From the NCBI RefSeq assembly GCF_963583255.1, contig NC_084806.1, positions 19,882,317 through 19,946,316 on the forward strand: a stretch of 64,000 nucleotides of DNA. The letters run 5' to 3'. The DNA is from Pyrus communis (taxonomy: Eukaryota > Streptophyta > Magnoliopsida > Rosales > Rosaceae). Each line of letters starts with the position of its first letter. Within the stretch, counting starts at the first letter, position 1. The notes beneath the pieces were generated by a model. It had not been told where the DNA came from and did not search any database. It saw nothing but the letters and a program-made list of their open reading frames with translations. Position numbers and translations under genes: made by a program. Below are positions 36,772-50,000 of this stretch, piece after piece.

Positions 36772-37120
36772 CAGTGTTTACAATATTGGTATCGGTAGAA
36801 AGGTTGATATGCAGATTTGTGGAAATATCAACAGATATATCGAATATCGATATCGATATTGGTTGCTTCTAACGGAAATTATGGAAATTTAAAATGAAAC
36901 TTTAGGGATTATCAAACATTGTTTTGGATGAAATATAAGAATTTCTCTGATATTTAAAAGTAGTGTTAGAAATATCGACGATATTTGTCGATTTTTAGCC
37001 TAAAAGAGTTTCTATGATATGAGGTGAAGTTTAGACTTCACCACCCATTTCCATATCTTTCTCTAATTTTTGGATATTTCCATGAAAATATCCACCGTAT
37101 CGAATAAATTTTAAACATTG
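36772..37120. mobile_element. hAT-type MITE, about 349 bp
   Basis: It starts cagtgtttacaat and ends aaattttaaacattg (minus strand CAATGTTTAAAATTT), so the termini are inverted CA(G/A)TGTTTA repeats. The interior is rich in 'atatcgatat'/'gatattt' palindromes. Flanks gttataaa and gctgtaat are only a partial 8-bp match. It lies just 3' of the DUF630/632 gene, within 150 bases of its stop codon. Confidence 0.55.
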
Positions 37121-37136
37121 GCTGTAATATCACTGA

Positions 37137-39770
37137 TGTGACAACCCGTCCCTAATTTTACGTTTTTATTGATTTTAATGAGTGATTAACGAAAATGTCC
37201 CTAGAGGTAAGAATGTTGACTTTCATTGACTAGCGTATTGGGAGACGTATGAAACATTCTTTTAGCATATCCTCGTAGTGCTCGTCACTATGAACCCGTA
37301 GTCTCAAGCGGAAATGAATTTGGAGTTACAATGAAGATTTTACAGAACTACAAAACTTAAGGGTGTGTTATGAAATTTGAATTTTGAGTATTTTCTTATT
37401 TTAATATTTTCTGAGTGGATATTTTAAATATTTTATCATTTTTCTAGCTCGTGGGGCCCACACCCACACAAGCTCTCCACCCTTTTCTCGCCACATGTCT
37501 CTTCTCCCTCACATCACACTCTCGGACTCTCTCTCTCTCTTCTCTCAGTCTTCTCCCATGTCTCTCTCTAACTCTCTCCTCCCACTACATCAGCTGCGTC
37601 GAGAACCACACCCAACTCGGCGAGCCCTTAGGCCATGGAACCACCATTTCTTTACCAGACCACCCCTCTCTGTCTCTCGTCCTACATCTCTCCCCCTCAT
37701 TTGTGTCTCGTGTTCCACCTCTACAACAACACCAACACCAGACCACCACATTTTGATGTCGTCTCCAGCAAGCACCGCAACCCCCAGACTCCCTCAGCCG
37801 CGATCTCCTACCGGCAGAAACCTCTTTCTCCTTCTTCCTCACTTTGCACAGTGACACCATTACTGTTTATATTTTCTCCGACGAGATCTTAACTTCCAAT
37901 GATGGTAAGTTCCAAAAACCACCCAAATCTTCATGGATCATGTTTTACTTTACGTTTCTAGTGCTCTTAAGGATTTTGGGTGACATTTGAATGCAGAGCT
38001 ACCTCGGGGAGTCTTCCCCAGTTTTCCGGTGATATATGACATGTGTTGCAGACCTTTTCAGGCCAACTCCGACCACGGGTGACTCGGGGGGAAGGTATAA
38101 TCCTAAACTACACTCGCTTATCTTCATTTTGGTAGGAAGAGGGTGAAAAATGGTTGAGTTTTGAGCTCGTATGGAGCTCAGGAATTTTTGCTCAGAATTC
38201 GGCACCTGCCAAAAAAGAAGAGAAGAAAAAAAAATGCCTTAAGCCCAAAACCCGGCCCAAACCTTTGGGCTGTTGGCCCATAACCCAAGCCCAGATCCGT
38301 GGGCCAGATCTAGCCCAAACCCATTTCTGAGTTGGATTGGGAATATTCTTTATGTTGGCTTTTTCGGAAATTTTTCGGAAACCCTCCTAAGCTAATTTTG
38401 ATGTCCCGAGTTCGTTTTTGACATCCATTTAGTGAAATTATAAAGTTTTAACATAGTTGTCCACCGGGGCGTCTCGGTTGACTTTTAGGGTTAACCGTTG
38501 ACTTTTTGTAAAATATGCTGGGGACCCTCCATAGTGTATTTCAACGCCCTGATTCCAAATCCGCACTTCATTTTTCCAAATTTAATTGTTTTAGTGGAGT
38601 TTTACTAATGGGTCCTAATATTATGCTTAGGTGCGATTATTATTGGTGACTTCGACTATTCTAGTTCGAACAGGTCAGACTTGACGACATAATCTATGAG
38701 TGGGTGTTTTCTTTATATATATAATGGTTAGTTTCCATATATACAATCATTAATAAATTCTCTATGCGATTGTCATGATTAAATTAACGTTTATAAGAAA
38801 TACCTTAATGTTGGGAAATGATTAAATAATCCTACGGGATGCACATGTAAGCTTACTATAAGGGGATGCCTTGATTATATTTATGGTCATGAATAGTATG
38901 ATATTGACTAGAATTGTTGAATGGTTGTGACATGACTATATTTATGGTATTTGCTCATCGTTTGTTGCACTGGTGTTGGTACTCGCCTAAGCCAGGGCCA
39001 GTCTTTCACGTGTATGTGCACATCGCACCATACACTCACTTTAGATCCATTGTAGGTGCCAGTCATGTCGTACAGGTTGCCTTAGGTAACTCCGACTCTT
39101 ATGTGCAACACATAGCGCCAGTCTTCATGTGATTGTAGTACTATAGCGTATATCATTATTACACCTAGTCTTGTTCATGTCAGAATATCTCTGCATGAAC
39201 TCGTGTGTCAACATGTGTCGATGACCACTTGATATGACATGTTTGTTTATGCAAGATTATACGATATTGGCTGTTGTGTGTTTATTTACTCAATATTGCA
39301 ACGTATGGCATTCTGTGATTTTGCAGGCTATGGTAAGGATTTTTATACTATACATAGTATGTATATTTTGGAAACTATACTTGTTTTACGACAATGGGTT
39401 ATAATGTTTTTTTAAAAAGGTTTTATAAAACTTTATTTTTAGGCCCACTCACCCTTGTTTTTCACCCCTCTAGGTTTTAGTAGCTGAGTTTACGTATCGA
39501 CGAGGATTCTTGGCAAATCTCGGTATAGGAGGCTACCTTTGATGATATAATCCTTATTTTACCTTATTGTATTTTACTTATGTTTTGTCATCATGTGTGA
39601 AATGGGTTCATTCCCGCTCACAAGAGCACTCTTGTATTTAGGCACTTTAAGTTTAAATTTATTCACATTTTCCACATCACTACACTTTATGACTTCATCA
39701 CCTTCCAGGTATCGGCCAGCACAACTCAATTCGAAATCCTAGTGGACATTCCGGGTCGGAGTGTGCTGGC
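37137..39770 (+). mobile_element. Probable gypsy-type solo LTR (about 2.6 kb)
   Basis: It starts TGTGACAACCCGTCCC, a classic opening of plant gypsy LTRs, and ends in 'cattccgggtcggagtgtgc', close to the usual LTR end GGTCGGGGTGTGTCA. In between are a CT-rich leader region (37510-37580) and the block 'ggcccactcacccttg' before the 3' part. No PBS, PPT or coding region is present. The target duplication is not clear (actga on the left, gctga near the right end). The many short ORFs at 37451-38205 are not genes. Confidence 0.6.
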
Positions 39771-40560
39771 TGATGGGTATAATTAATCTAATTACAGCCC
39801 TTTTGTCACTGGGAAAGTAAATCTGCACTAATCATTTTGGTAACAAAAGGTTGTCAAAACCATGCCTGGTGAACTTATAAACCCCCGCAAGTGGGCCTCT
39901 ACCACAGTGGTGGAGAGAAGTGTTACCCTTGCATCACGGCTTGGGTTCGAACCTTGTCGACTCTTTAATCTAACATCTAATCTAACAAATATATCGTTTG
40001 ACTAAAATAAAAAATAAAAATAAAAACTTATAAACCTCCCAAATCGTACGAGGTCTTGTCATCGAGTCTTCCCTGCACCGTAACCCAATCGTGTCTTCTT
40101 CGAAAATAATCATACGCCGGAATAACCACCATTGAACAACAAATCCAAGTGCTGCCTTTTTTTCGTTTAGAACCTGGACTGTAGTAAACGTAGCAAAATA
40201 CTAATTCATTTGGACAACAAGATTCCTTGTAAAATCAACCAAGGCAGTCCAAACTACTCCGATGCAGTTCCCGATCGACATGGCTCGGCGAGGCACCAAA
40301 ACGTTCAAAACCCTAATCCAGGTGCTCGAACATCGGCTAGAAGTCAACCAAATGCATCCTAGCAGCTACATGACCCCTGTCAAAACACACCCACCTGATG
40401 GGTTCCAGAATTCAGTCTTACTGTATATGTGACATTGTAACTTTCTTTCTAAGAAATCAACAAAGAACTTCCACAGAATAAAAACAAAGCGCACGAGGGC
40501 AAAAAACATAAAAGTATGAAATTGCATCACAGTTAAACCCTTCTCACCAATTCATATCCA
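39771..40560. other. Intergenic DNA containing a SINE; 3' flank of metaxin
   Basis: Apart from the SINE at 39886-40030 no element is recognised. The 3' UTR of the metaxin gene must fall within about 40400-40819. Confidence 0.5.
39886..40030 (+). repeat. tRNA-derived SINE, family 1, plus copy
   Basis: An A-box-like region 'ctaccacagtggtggagaga', B box GGTTCGAACC (39954-39963), tail 'taatctaacatctaatctaa' and an A/T-rich end (aaaataaaaataaaaac). Same family as the minus copy at 829-930. Confidence 0.65.
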
Positions 40561-40819
40561 ATGAAATTTACAAATTGTCAGCACTGCTTCAAAAGTCGAA
40601 CATTGGAATCCTGCAGGTGAAGAATACCTCCAATTCTAGGTTTATAACTTCAACTTTCCAGCAAATCATATCATGCATTTATACAGGTGCTTATTTTCCC
40701 AAAATTTCAACGTCATACTACAAAATTGAAAGAACAGGATTACAGAAATTCTCTCTCTGTCGTCAGGCTGCTAATCCTAGCTGGTTTTCATGTAAAAAAT
40801 GCTGGTGCGAAGAACACAA

Positions 40820-43800
40820 CTATTCATACCCATCATCATCAACCTCGACGTCAGCCTCATCAACTCGACTTAGGAGAGTGACGAAAAGTACAACCGAAAC
40901 CAGCTGTGCTGTTAAAAAATATCTGGCCCTTCTCTTAAAACTTTTCTCCTCCTTTGTCTCTTCCCTTTTGGGTTTACTCTTGGGCTTAGAACCTGATAAC
41001 AAATAAGCATAAGAAAAATTGCAATTGAGAGAATTAAGTTGCGACCTAGGTGACCCTGATACAAATATCATAGATAGAACCAATATGATTAAATAAAACT
41101 TCAATCCCATGAATGCCGTATATACAAATAGGTCGCCGTATGTATACAACTGGAAAACTTGCATCTTAAAGTCCACATGCAAAGTGGATACTAGCTCATC
41201 AAAAACCTACAACCTACCTCTTTCAGATGATTTATATCACCCATGTCCCTATTAGTCAGCGCATTAGTTATGCTAGAAAGTGGGAAGTATCACATGATCT
41301 CAGATTCCGAGCTGCAAAATGCAGCTTCCACTTCAAGAGAGGCCTAATGTGCAACTTGCTCAAGTTTCTAACTGTTAACACTCTGAAGTAAAATACTATG
41401 TTTTCTAAAGCAAAAATATGGTGTTGGAAACTGCATGTGTGCAAGCCAAATCTACTCTTGAATTTTCCACGATAAGAACAGAGGTTCACTAAAGAAAAAG
41501 AAAATGGAGCAAAAAATGATCCGGTTTGGTAGAGGCAATAAATCCTTTAAATTATAGCATGGAAAAAGATAAAAAGAGAGACACAAGCCTTGAATGTAAA
41601 AGTATCTCACACGAGTTTGAAGGACCTCTTCTAGGAGCTGCTGATGAAGAGTTTCTACGAAAGTTTGGAACTGAAGATGGTGAACCTGAGTCCACGAACT
41701 CCAACTTAAGCCTATCAGCATACTTAACCAGGTTTTCATGTTCTAAAAGCTTGCTCTGCAGTACCGATGTTTCCTAAAAGCACAAAGTGTCAGGAATCAT
41801 GACCAAATACTCCACAAAACTAATAAGATTGAACAAAATCTACTGTACAACTTGGTGTTGCCCATAGGCCAAGTTCATTCAGTGGAACCAATTATAGTAA
41901 TGAATAAATTAATTACACAAGTTTAGTCATCTGTACAAAGATCAAATTCCTACTAACTCGTGAGTATAATAATTGATTATCTAAGATTGAAATACCAAAA
42001 AGATTGATAAAGAAATGATTGTATTAAGAGCCGATCATAGGTCACATGGAAACTAGGCTAATGCACGATAAAAAGTAAGGAGGCAAGTTTAATGCGAGGC
42101 AATAAAAGAAAATAAAATAATATATAAACTGGGCTACGAACATTGAAGGCATGATACTTGAAACTAGAGGTAACTAAATAATGTAATGCTCATAATTCCA
42201 TTGAGAGAGAGAGAGCGAGAGAGAGAGAGAGTATAATGCCATTAGGAAATCTGAAGGGCCAAGGGGAGATCACGCATAATCCCATTTGAGTGATGAACAC
42301 AAAGATACAAATTGGGAAGTTAAAATGAAAATCTACGAAAGTGGTTCCAAGACTTCACTAACTCAAAAATTAAATCCCATGGTCTAATTCTGTGACCAAA
42401 ACACTGACTTCTGAGCAATGTATTAAAAGGCGGGGGCGTGGCAGAGGCGTCCAATGGATAGCCCAGCCTAGGCGCAAGGAGCGAGGCGTGAGGCATGAGG
42501 CGTGAGGCTTCGAACCTAAAATTTTAATATATATTATATATATAAGTATATTTATAACAATTTAATACTTTGTAAAAACAAATATAACTATAACTAAATC
42601 AAAGATAATATCATCTTCTTTATTACTAAGTCTAGTTGTACTTGGAAACTGTCATATGGTCTCAAAATGTTATAATTATTTATTTTATTGTAAGCAATTA
42701 TAGAGAACTTCAAGGAAAATAAGGATGAATGGTCACGATTATAGGAAAATTTCAAGCAAAATAAATGCTGAATGTTGCAATTATAAGTAATTTAAAAGGA
42801 AATAAAGGCTGAGTGTAGTAATTATAGGGTATTTAAAATGATATAAAGCAATAATTATGGGAATTTAAAGGAAAATAAAGGATTGAGTGGAGTATATATA
42901 GGGTATTTAAAATGAAATAAAGGCTGAGTGGAGCAATTATTATGGAAATTTATGGGATTTGGAGAGAGAAAGTCTCTCCTTCTTCTTCGTTGAAACTAGA
43001 ATGGCAGAAAACATTTCAGAAAACCTGGATTTTGAAGAAAAAAAACGCCCAGAACGCCCTGAATGCCCTGAGGTGCGCCTCCGCCGCCCATACGCGCTCC
43101 GGCGAAGCCTTCCGCCCACTCCCTCAAAACAGAGGCGGGAACATTGATGCCCAGCCTCAGAGGCCGCCTAGGCAAGCCTTTTAAAATACTGCTTCTGAGA
43201 GAGGTCAGAACAAGTATCATTCTTTAGTTGTTCAAACTTTTAACTTTGATAGAAATGAGTCTTATGCCAGCTGAAACTGGGTTATTTATGGGGTCCGAAT
43301 TTTGTGCACAAAACACTGACATCTGAGTGTAAATTCAGACCAGTATCGTTTCTTTTGGTTTTAATTTATCATTTTGGTGGAAAAGGTAGTCTTCTGCAAC
43401 TGAAACTGTCATTTATAAGTGTAGTACCTCTTCCTAAGCTCAAATTCAGTCAGAGTTCCAGACCAGATGCAAAAGTGTATATATCAAAGCCGATTTTCCC
43501 ATTTTGATAGCTGAGAGTGCAACTTGAAATCCAAGTCGTTCAGACCAAAATTTTAATCTCACTGACCCAAAATAGAGTCGAAGAATTCTGCTTCCTATTG
43601 AATTATACATATTGTACTGTATGTTTATTCTATGTATGGGTTTTTATCACAAAGGTCCTTGATGTTTGGAAAATCATAATTTTCATTCACTGTGTTTCAA
43701 TTCAATCAATTTGATCCTCCATGTTTGTTCACACACATCAGTTTGGTCCTTTTGTCCAAATTCGTTTAAAGTTACAATTGTGTGATGTGGCACACATTCA

Positions 43801-46784
43801 ACCCGAAACACACCCCCCCCCCCCCCCAACTCTCCCTCTCTAAAAAATGGAAAGAAGAAGTTGTACAGAAGATGTGCCTCAATTGATTCAATCACCAATT
43901 TATTGTATCAGTATGAAAACAATTAAGGTGGTTCTGTTTGGGTTGTAGAGAGGAGAGAAAGTTTAGAGACAAAGAGGTAGCATTTGTGCCTTGCACAGAT
44001 TGTTTTTTTTTTTGTCGGTCTTGCACAGATAACTGGGAAAATCTCAGGTGACAGAGGTCTGGAGATTGGGGAAATGTATAGTTGGATTTTCGGTGGGTGG
44101 GTGGGGGAGTGTAGTGAGGGGCAGTGATGTCAAGGGAGGGGTCCAATCTGGGTTGAGGTGGTTTGTGCGTTCAGAGTTGGGGGCCGATGGTGGATGAAGT
44201 TTTGAGTTTTGGCCCTTTTGGGTTGGTGTTTATTAATTTACCTTTTCGTTTCAGTTTTTTAGTTTTTCTTTATGGTTTGAAAAACTTTAAGCTATTTTTA
44301 CAAATTGATATTTTTTTAATCCACATGGCAACACTGAAGTGTAGTTATGAGTCCCATACATGTGCCATGTCAGCACATTAACAGAGTTTTCAACGGATTT
44401 GGATGGCAAGGACCAAACTGATGTGTGGGAGCAAACGTTAAGGACCAAATTGATTAAATATTGAAGCATAAAGGACGAAATTATGATTTCCAAAACATCA
44501 AGGACCATTTGGGATACCCTTCTTTATATTGCGAAAAAAAAAAAAGTTCGTAGAAGTGATGGTGGAAGTTAGAAGCATAATGTTCACTTCTATGGAAGTA
44601 TATTTCTCTTAGAATTAACGCTAGGGGCACTAAAATTTACACAAGGTTCTGTAAGCTCAATAAAGTTTTAATGCTAAAAGTAATTAAGGGACGGATAAAG
44701 ACAATGGTGCTGGTCTTAATTTTCTACATCAGGGTACCATTCCAAATTAAAATTGGCATGCGTTTTCTATCTCTTTCATCTCCCATTCAAGCAAATAATG
44801 TTATCTGAATTCATGCAGAATACCAATATTCAAGATAAGCTCAAGATTCAAGTTGGAATCTCAACTTCTTAATAGATTTAAACTATATAGTTGAGCTAAT
44901 AGAACGCAAATGTTGTTTAATTGCTAATATAAACTTTTCTAATCTGTCTGCCTATAAATACAATGACTTACTGGCAATGCTTGAAGAGTGATAAGTGCCT
45001 GCCCAAGAAAGACTGCGTCCAAACTTGATGGCCTGCATAAAAGGAACAATGCATGTAGATACATAATCAGCATGATACTGTTAATTGCCACTTTTCGTGT
45101 AAAAAAAATACTAGTACTAAAGAAAGGAAGTTAAATAATAACAAGCAGTTCCCATGATTTCATGTAAAAGGAAATAGGTACCTAGAATAGGATAGAAAAT
45201 CACCTGTCTTCAAATAAAAACTTTTTTTCCTCCAACCGACGTGACAGAGCTCCAAAAGCAAGGCTGGCTCTCCTGTATATCTGTCCATCAATTTGTCAAA
45301 TCAATAAACCACATGATTTGAATAATAATCAAACAAGACAGCACTTATTACTTAGCACAAAGTAGTAGGGTCAGTGAGAAAAAAGTACATGTTCCTCTAC
45401 TTTCTCAGCGCTGTCATTAGTAATCCCAAGTTGCTGCTTTACAGTGTAAAATTTCTTATAGAATAGAATCTTTCCAATTGGCCATGGGAGATCAGAATAA
45501 TATATCTCTTTGGCAGAACAACCATCAGTTCCCACCCAGAGTTCATACGTAAGGGCATCAGAAATCCAGGAGCTGATCATTGCCTTTGTAGATATCCATT
45601 CTGGGATTGTGTGAAATTCAGTGTCCAAATCAGCGATGCGATCTTCTTTTAGTCTTTCAATAATGCCACCCTTCTCATTATTATAGATCACATACTCGCC
45701 AGATTCAATGTAAGGGATTTTGTCTACACAAAAGCCACAACCGATACCATGATTTTCATCTTATTGATATATATGTGCACGCTTACATGCATACTAAAAT
45801 ATAAATGCGAAACAATAAACCAACAGAAGTGCAACCATAGAAACTAGACTCATTCTTATATTAGTTCAAATATATTCTGCAAGTGAAAAAAGAAACAGTT
45901 GCCAATGTCAAGGCTCCGGCACAAACACAGTGGCAATTGCTCTGGCCATGTTTGTCCAGTTACATAAGATATACCTTAACTATACAAAGAAGCCCATTTA
46001 AATACATACCAAACACACAAATCCTATATATGTTTAGCTACGTATATATCCCAATTGTACACATAACAAGCACCATTCACAGAACCAACGATACATCCAA
46101 AAAAGTTGGAGAGGGACTTGTAGCTTGGGTACACAGCCACCGTGGCGACCCGCGCCAATGATATAATGACGTGTAAGTTTCTGTCCACCCGTCATTGAAT
46201 TGTTAGCACAGGATGCCTACAGTGGCAGTGTACCCTTACCACGTAAGGTACTCTCCTACAGTTGCCAATATAATACAAAACTACTTGAATAAAAAAGAAG
46301 TTGGTAATTAAGAACACATTCAAGTAGCAAGCCATTCCTCTTCACTTGTATGTAAGAAACCTTACGTTCAATTCTTACCAAAGGCGAATTTGAGTCACAT
46401 TATTGCTAGTTTATTATGAGGTTTAGCGTAGATAATATAGTTCAAAAAATAAATAATGTAACAAATCCAAAACCCATATGCCATGGAAGTTGGAACAATC
46501 AACTCAATGCATGTAAAAATAAAGCCCCAATTCAAAAAATTAGCAGCAACGAATTTCAGACCACCAAACCTGCCAAACCCTCCCAAAAAGAATAAAATCA
46601 AATTAAATTAAATATTTGCAGGGAAGGGAAAGATTTGATTACCAGAGTCGGGGTAGGTAAGATTGAAATCTAAGCGGAAGGGAACTTTGGCAAATTTGAG
46701 GTAAAAGTAGACTGTCAAGCATGAGGGGCATGCAGTGGGCAAGCCGAAGCAGGACTTTCTCGCGACGAGGGTGTAATCTTCCAT
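40820..46784 (-). CDS. MTX1: Metaxin, mitochondrial outer-membrane import protein, 316 aa
   Basis: Six coding exons on the minus strand: 46784-46643, 45723-45389, 45280-45204, 45032-44972, 41773-41611, 40992-40820. GT-AG borders and phases close to 317 codons, matching the length of Arabidopsis metaxin (about 315 aa). Exon 1 reads MEDYTLVARKSCFGLPTACP; exon 2 carries the conserved ALTYELWVG and YYSDLPWPIGKILFYKK segments; exons 3-4 give LFEDRPSSLDAVFLGQAL. These form the GST-like N- and C-terminal domains. The last exon has a basic KSFKRRAR stretch, a membrane segment (YFLTAQLVSVVLFVTLLS) and an acidic tail, typical of a C-terminal outer-membrane anchor. In plants metaxin cooperates with TOM/SAM in importing and inserting beta-barrel proteins. 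Intron 4 is 3.2 kb and holds two transposons. Confidence 0.92.
42199..42232 (+). repeat. (GA)n microsatellite in metaxin intron 4
   Basis: Imperfect 'gagagagagagagcgagagagagagagag'-type tract, likely polymorphic. Confidence 0.85.
42416..43191. mobile_element. hAT-superfamily element in metaxin intron 4, 776 bp, TSD CTTCTGAG
   Basis: It is flanked by the perfect 8-bp repeat cttctgag (42408-42415 and 43192-43199), the target length of hAT elements. Termini are CAATGTATTAAAAGGCGG (left) and, on the minus strand, CAGTATTTTAAAAGGC. Sub-terminal GC-rich 'aggcg' and 'gaggcgtgagg' repeats follow. No transposase is present, so it is non-autonomous. Short ORFs (42942-43220) at its right end are GC-rich artefacts. 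Confidence 0.88.
43638..44519. mobile_element. Mutator-like element in metaxin intron 4, about 880 bp
   Basis: Long terminal inverted repeats are visible. The left side reads 'ggtccttgatgtttggaaaatcataatttt...catcagtttggtcctt' and the right side, minus strand, 'ggtccttgatgttttggaaatcataatttcg...catcagtttggtcctt', so they match for well over 100 bases with indels. Both ends begin (T)GGGT. Flanks ttctatgta/ttctttata agree at 7 of 9 positions, a decayed 9-bp target duplication. No transposase. A poly-C run lies at 43809-43827. Confidence 0.75.
46320..46450 (+). repeat. SINE family 2 copy
   Basis: 'cttcacttgtatgtaagaaacctta.gttcaattcttaccaaaggcgaatttgagtcacattattgctag' matches the copy at 6544-6712 block for block. 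It lies in metaxin intron 1 (45724-46642). Confidence 0.7.
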
Positions 46785-46887
46785 ATAACCTGTAAAACCC
46801 AGTCAGATGCTGCCTTTCTGAATTCAAATCCACAAGCAAGCAGGTTAGGGTTTTTTTTTCTTGTCAATGGCGGGTGTTGCAGAATAA

Positions 46888-46920
46888 CAGTGAGAGAGAG
46901 AGAGGGAGAGAGAGAGGTTC
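46888..46920 (+). repeat. (GA)n microsatellite in the metaxin 5' leader
   Basis: On the gene strand this is a CT-rich stretch, typical for plant 5' UTRs. An acceptor-like 'ttttacag' sits 7 bases before the metaxin ATG, so a small 5' UTR intron is possible. Confidence 0.7.
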
Positions 46921-46977
46921 TTGCCTCGTGGTTCTGGGAAATTGGGTGTTTCCGCAAATGGGTCGCGGAGTATTAAA

Positions 46978-47084
46978 TGGGCCGGATCCGAGTCAAGGCC
47001 CAACTACAAAAGGCCTAGGGCATTCACTTCAATTTTTCGTTCAAACTACTGTATCCGCTGAGCCGCTACATGCCGAAACCCTAA
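46978..47084 (-). promoter_or_regulatory. Metaxin promoter: two site II motifs and a telo-box
   Basis: TGGGCC is at 46978-46983 (+) and on the minus strand at 46997-47002 (ggcccA read on +). The telo-box AAACCCTAA is at 47076-47084. Site II (TGGGCY) plus telo-box clusters are an established promoter signature of plant nuclear genes for mitochondrial and ribosomal proteins, and they lie 195-300 bases before the metaxin start. This fits the predicted product; function is inferred. Confidence 0.6.
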
Positions 47085-47089
47085 ACCCT

Positions 47090-50000
47090 TGGATCGGAAC
47101 GATTCATTTCACTGGTGTCTTCTCTGTCTAATTCCCCCAATCATCATCGACTTTCGGTGACCTCTGCAACTTGACTTCGAGAAGTCATTTTCATGACTGG
47201 AAACACGAGATTCTAATAGAATGTCGTCGGGATTTGCACCTTGAAACATGACAAGTAATTTCGGCATCTCTTGGGCTCCTTACAATATATTACCTTAACT
47301 AGTCCAAAAATTGCATTTGTTGCTTAGTTTATGTCTCATCCAACAAACACTCATCTTAGTACTAGTGGCGGATTTAGGAATATTATTGTGGGTCAGTACA
47401 AATAGCGCAACATGCAAAATCTTTTGGACAGTTGAGCATGCAAATTGGTATTTAATCAAGCCTTGGTAGCCCTAAGGTTATTTGTCAAGTCATATTGCAT
47501 GCATGTCGCCAGATGCTAATAGGTTCTGAACGAGCATGTCGACTTATGTCAATAGTTTTTGAATGATCATACCTACAGATGTCAACATATGCCAACTGAA
47601 CATATCGACAAGATGCCCATAGAAATGTATACAAAGGCATGAGGCTAGCAACTACCCTGCCTAGTGCCCCTAGAGTCAATTCGTGGAGTAGTTGGAAAGC
47701 ATCTTTTATAGGCATCTTAGATTTTCAAAGGGTTGCACCCAGCTCTTCCATTGAGGAATTCCGAGCTTGAGGTGTTGATAGGATACTAAGAATGGTTATC
47801 CAAATTAATGTGGATGTGTATATCTCTACTAGCTCAAGGGACCCTTGTTAGATGTTTGACACTTGTTATTAGTTTCGAAGATTAGTTGTGGTTATTGTTG
47901 TGGAATCTTAGCTTGCAAGACTAAGATGGATATATATCAAACTAATTGTGCAAGGCAAAATATTGCAAATATCGAAATTTTGATGAAGTAAATGTTCACC
48001 AATAGATTAAAGTTTCGATATATCATGGCTTATGTGGCATGCGCCATGTGTCTCACAAATCGTATACATGGATGTGACTCATCCATATCGGATGTGTCAT
48101 CAAGAAATAAACGTGTCAACACTTGGCGGAAATGAATTTTTTGATTTTAATTTAATTGAATCAAATATTAATTGATGGAGTTAAATCACGAACCAAGCCA
48201 CATATCAAGTCCCAGTTCTTTCGTCAATTAATAAAGCCACACAATGAAGGTCAAATCTATCCATAGGCAAGGCTTAGAAAGTCCATAAATACGAGACTCC
48301 AAGACAGAAAAAGGGGTCAGAAAATCATTCTGACACCTAGACGAATACTTGAAGCTTTGCTTACCTACCATTTCTTGCTCTAGTCTAATTTGAGTGTCAT
48401 GCCCAGTTTAATATCGTTTCTTTCATGTGCCCATTCTAATTAGCGAGAATTATCCACAAAGCATCCCGAAGGAAAAACAAGTCCTAGAGAATGAATGCTT
48501 TGTTATTCTTCCAGCAGCTTATAGGTGCTTGGTTTGGTGTTATGTTGAATGCTTCATCACTGATGGAGTGTTTCTGATGGCTTTGAGGATGATCTATTAA
48601 GGTGTTTCTTGCGGTTGTCGATATTCTTTTAGCAACTGTTGAAATGCTTCATGCGACTGTTGAAGTTATGAGTTAACGTTAAAAAAGGCTTGGCATGGAA
48701 GCTTGAATTGCGGGAGCTATAAATCCACAAAGTTTAGCAAATGAAAGTGCATGAGCCGTTTTGGTGTAGTGGCTGGTTGGGTTTTCTCGTGAAATGAGAA
48801 AGCTTAAACCTGGATTTTACGGTTTGCTGGAAGGTTTGCAGTCATCAAGAAAAGTTTCTACTACAGGGATAAAGAATTCCTACAACAGGAAAAAAGCATT
48901 CCTATAACAAAATAAAGATGGTCTTCTCTAAGCATAAGGTTGAAATGGCGTGTTGGAGAAGGTTTGGTCTGTAGATTTGATATTTTTGTAGTAGATGAAG
49001 GAAAACATTGGAGTGAGGAGAGTGGGAAACTTAGGGTTAAGGTTAGGCCTGCAACTAAGATAATGTGTATCCCCTACTTGCAATTGAGCATGATCTCCTC
49101 GTTTGCTTCTGATCCTTGCTCTGTTTTAACAAAGGATGAAGACTCTTTTTTGTTTCTCTTGGGTAGAAAGTTGTGTTGGAAACTACTTGTTCCAGCAAGT
49201 AAATGGATGGCTTAGAACCTCTATATGTCCTATGGATAATAAGGAATGCTGAAAATATATTATTTCCAACGGTTAAAAAGTGGAACAGAATTTATTTAGC
49301 AACCTATAGACCAAAAGTTGAGATGGCTTTGCAGTAGGAATATGCTTATGGGTAACATATGTCTAGTGCAGTAACATGATGAAATAGCTTGGTGCAAGAT
49401 TAAGTTTCTTGGGAAGATAAGTTGTAGTGGAGTGGGGGCCAATGACAGTGCACGACTAAAATAACATGTAGGAAAATATGTCATTTGCTTACCCAGCATA
49501 GGATCACTCTAAGTTGGGATTGGACTTTGGTACTCCCAAGTATGCCAATGTCTCCAGTATCAAAGAGTTTCCCATGTGTCTTGTGGACCTCCGTAACCTT
49601 CCACATCTCAACCCCTCAAGCAAGCCCCATTAAACTACATATCTTGGGTTCCATATGAGTTTGGTAGGTGTTGTGTTTAAAAGAATGTGCACAATCTAGC
49701 ATGATATATTTTTTGGTTGGCGTCACATGATAATTAATTAAAACCTTGCTTAACTACTACTTTTTTAGATAAATATGTATAATATAAATATGATTATCAC
49801 GAAATTGTATGACTGTGTATTAAAAAAAAAAAAATTGTATGACAGTATAAAGCTTTTGGGCCTTCAATCCTCTTGAGCCTTGCTTGAAATCTTTGGATCC
49901 TAATAATAACCAAATAAATGAAAAAGTAGATGGGTTCTATTAGTTTTGGGTATGACACGTGAAAAATGAAGATATGTTTATCACATGCGTATTCATTTTC

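Noticed and set aside
37451..37892. Several Pro/Ser-rich ORFs of 60-119 aa
   Set aside because: They lie within the CT-rich leader part of a solo LTR and overlap on both strands with no recognisable family.
39954..39963. Perfect B box GGTTCGAACC, considered as a tRNA gene
   Set aside because: No acceptor or anticodon stem can be closed around it, and the surrounding sequence recurs as a dispersed repeat, so it is a SINE.
43809..43827. Poly-C runs here and at 7083, 9503 and 13806, considered as structured DNA
   Set aside because: Simple homopolymer tracts, some inside transposons; length is uncertain and no function is indicated.
48940..49215. 91-aa ORF with balanced composition
   Set aside because: No recognisable domain, no splice context, no neighbouring exons; intergenic chance ORF is the simpler reading.
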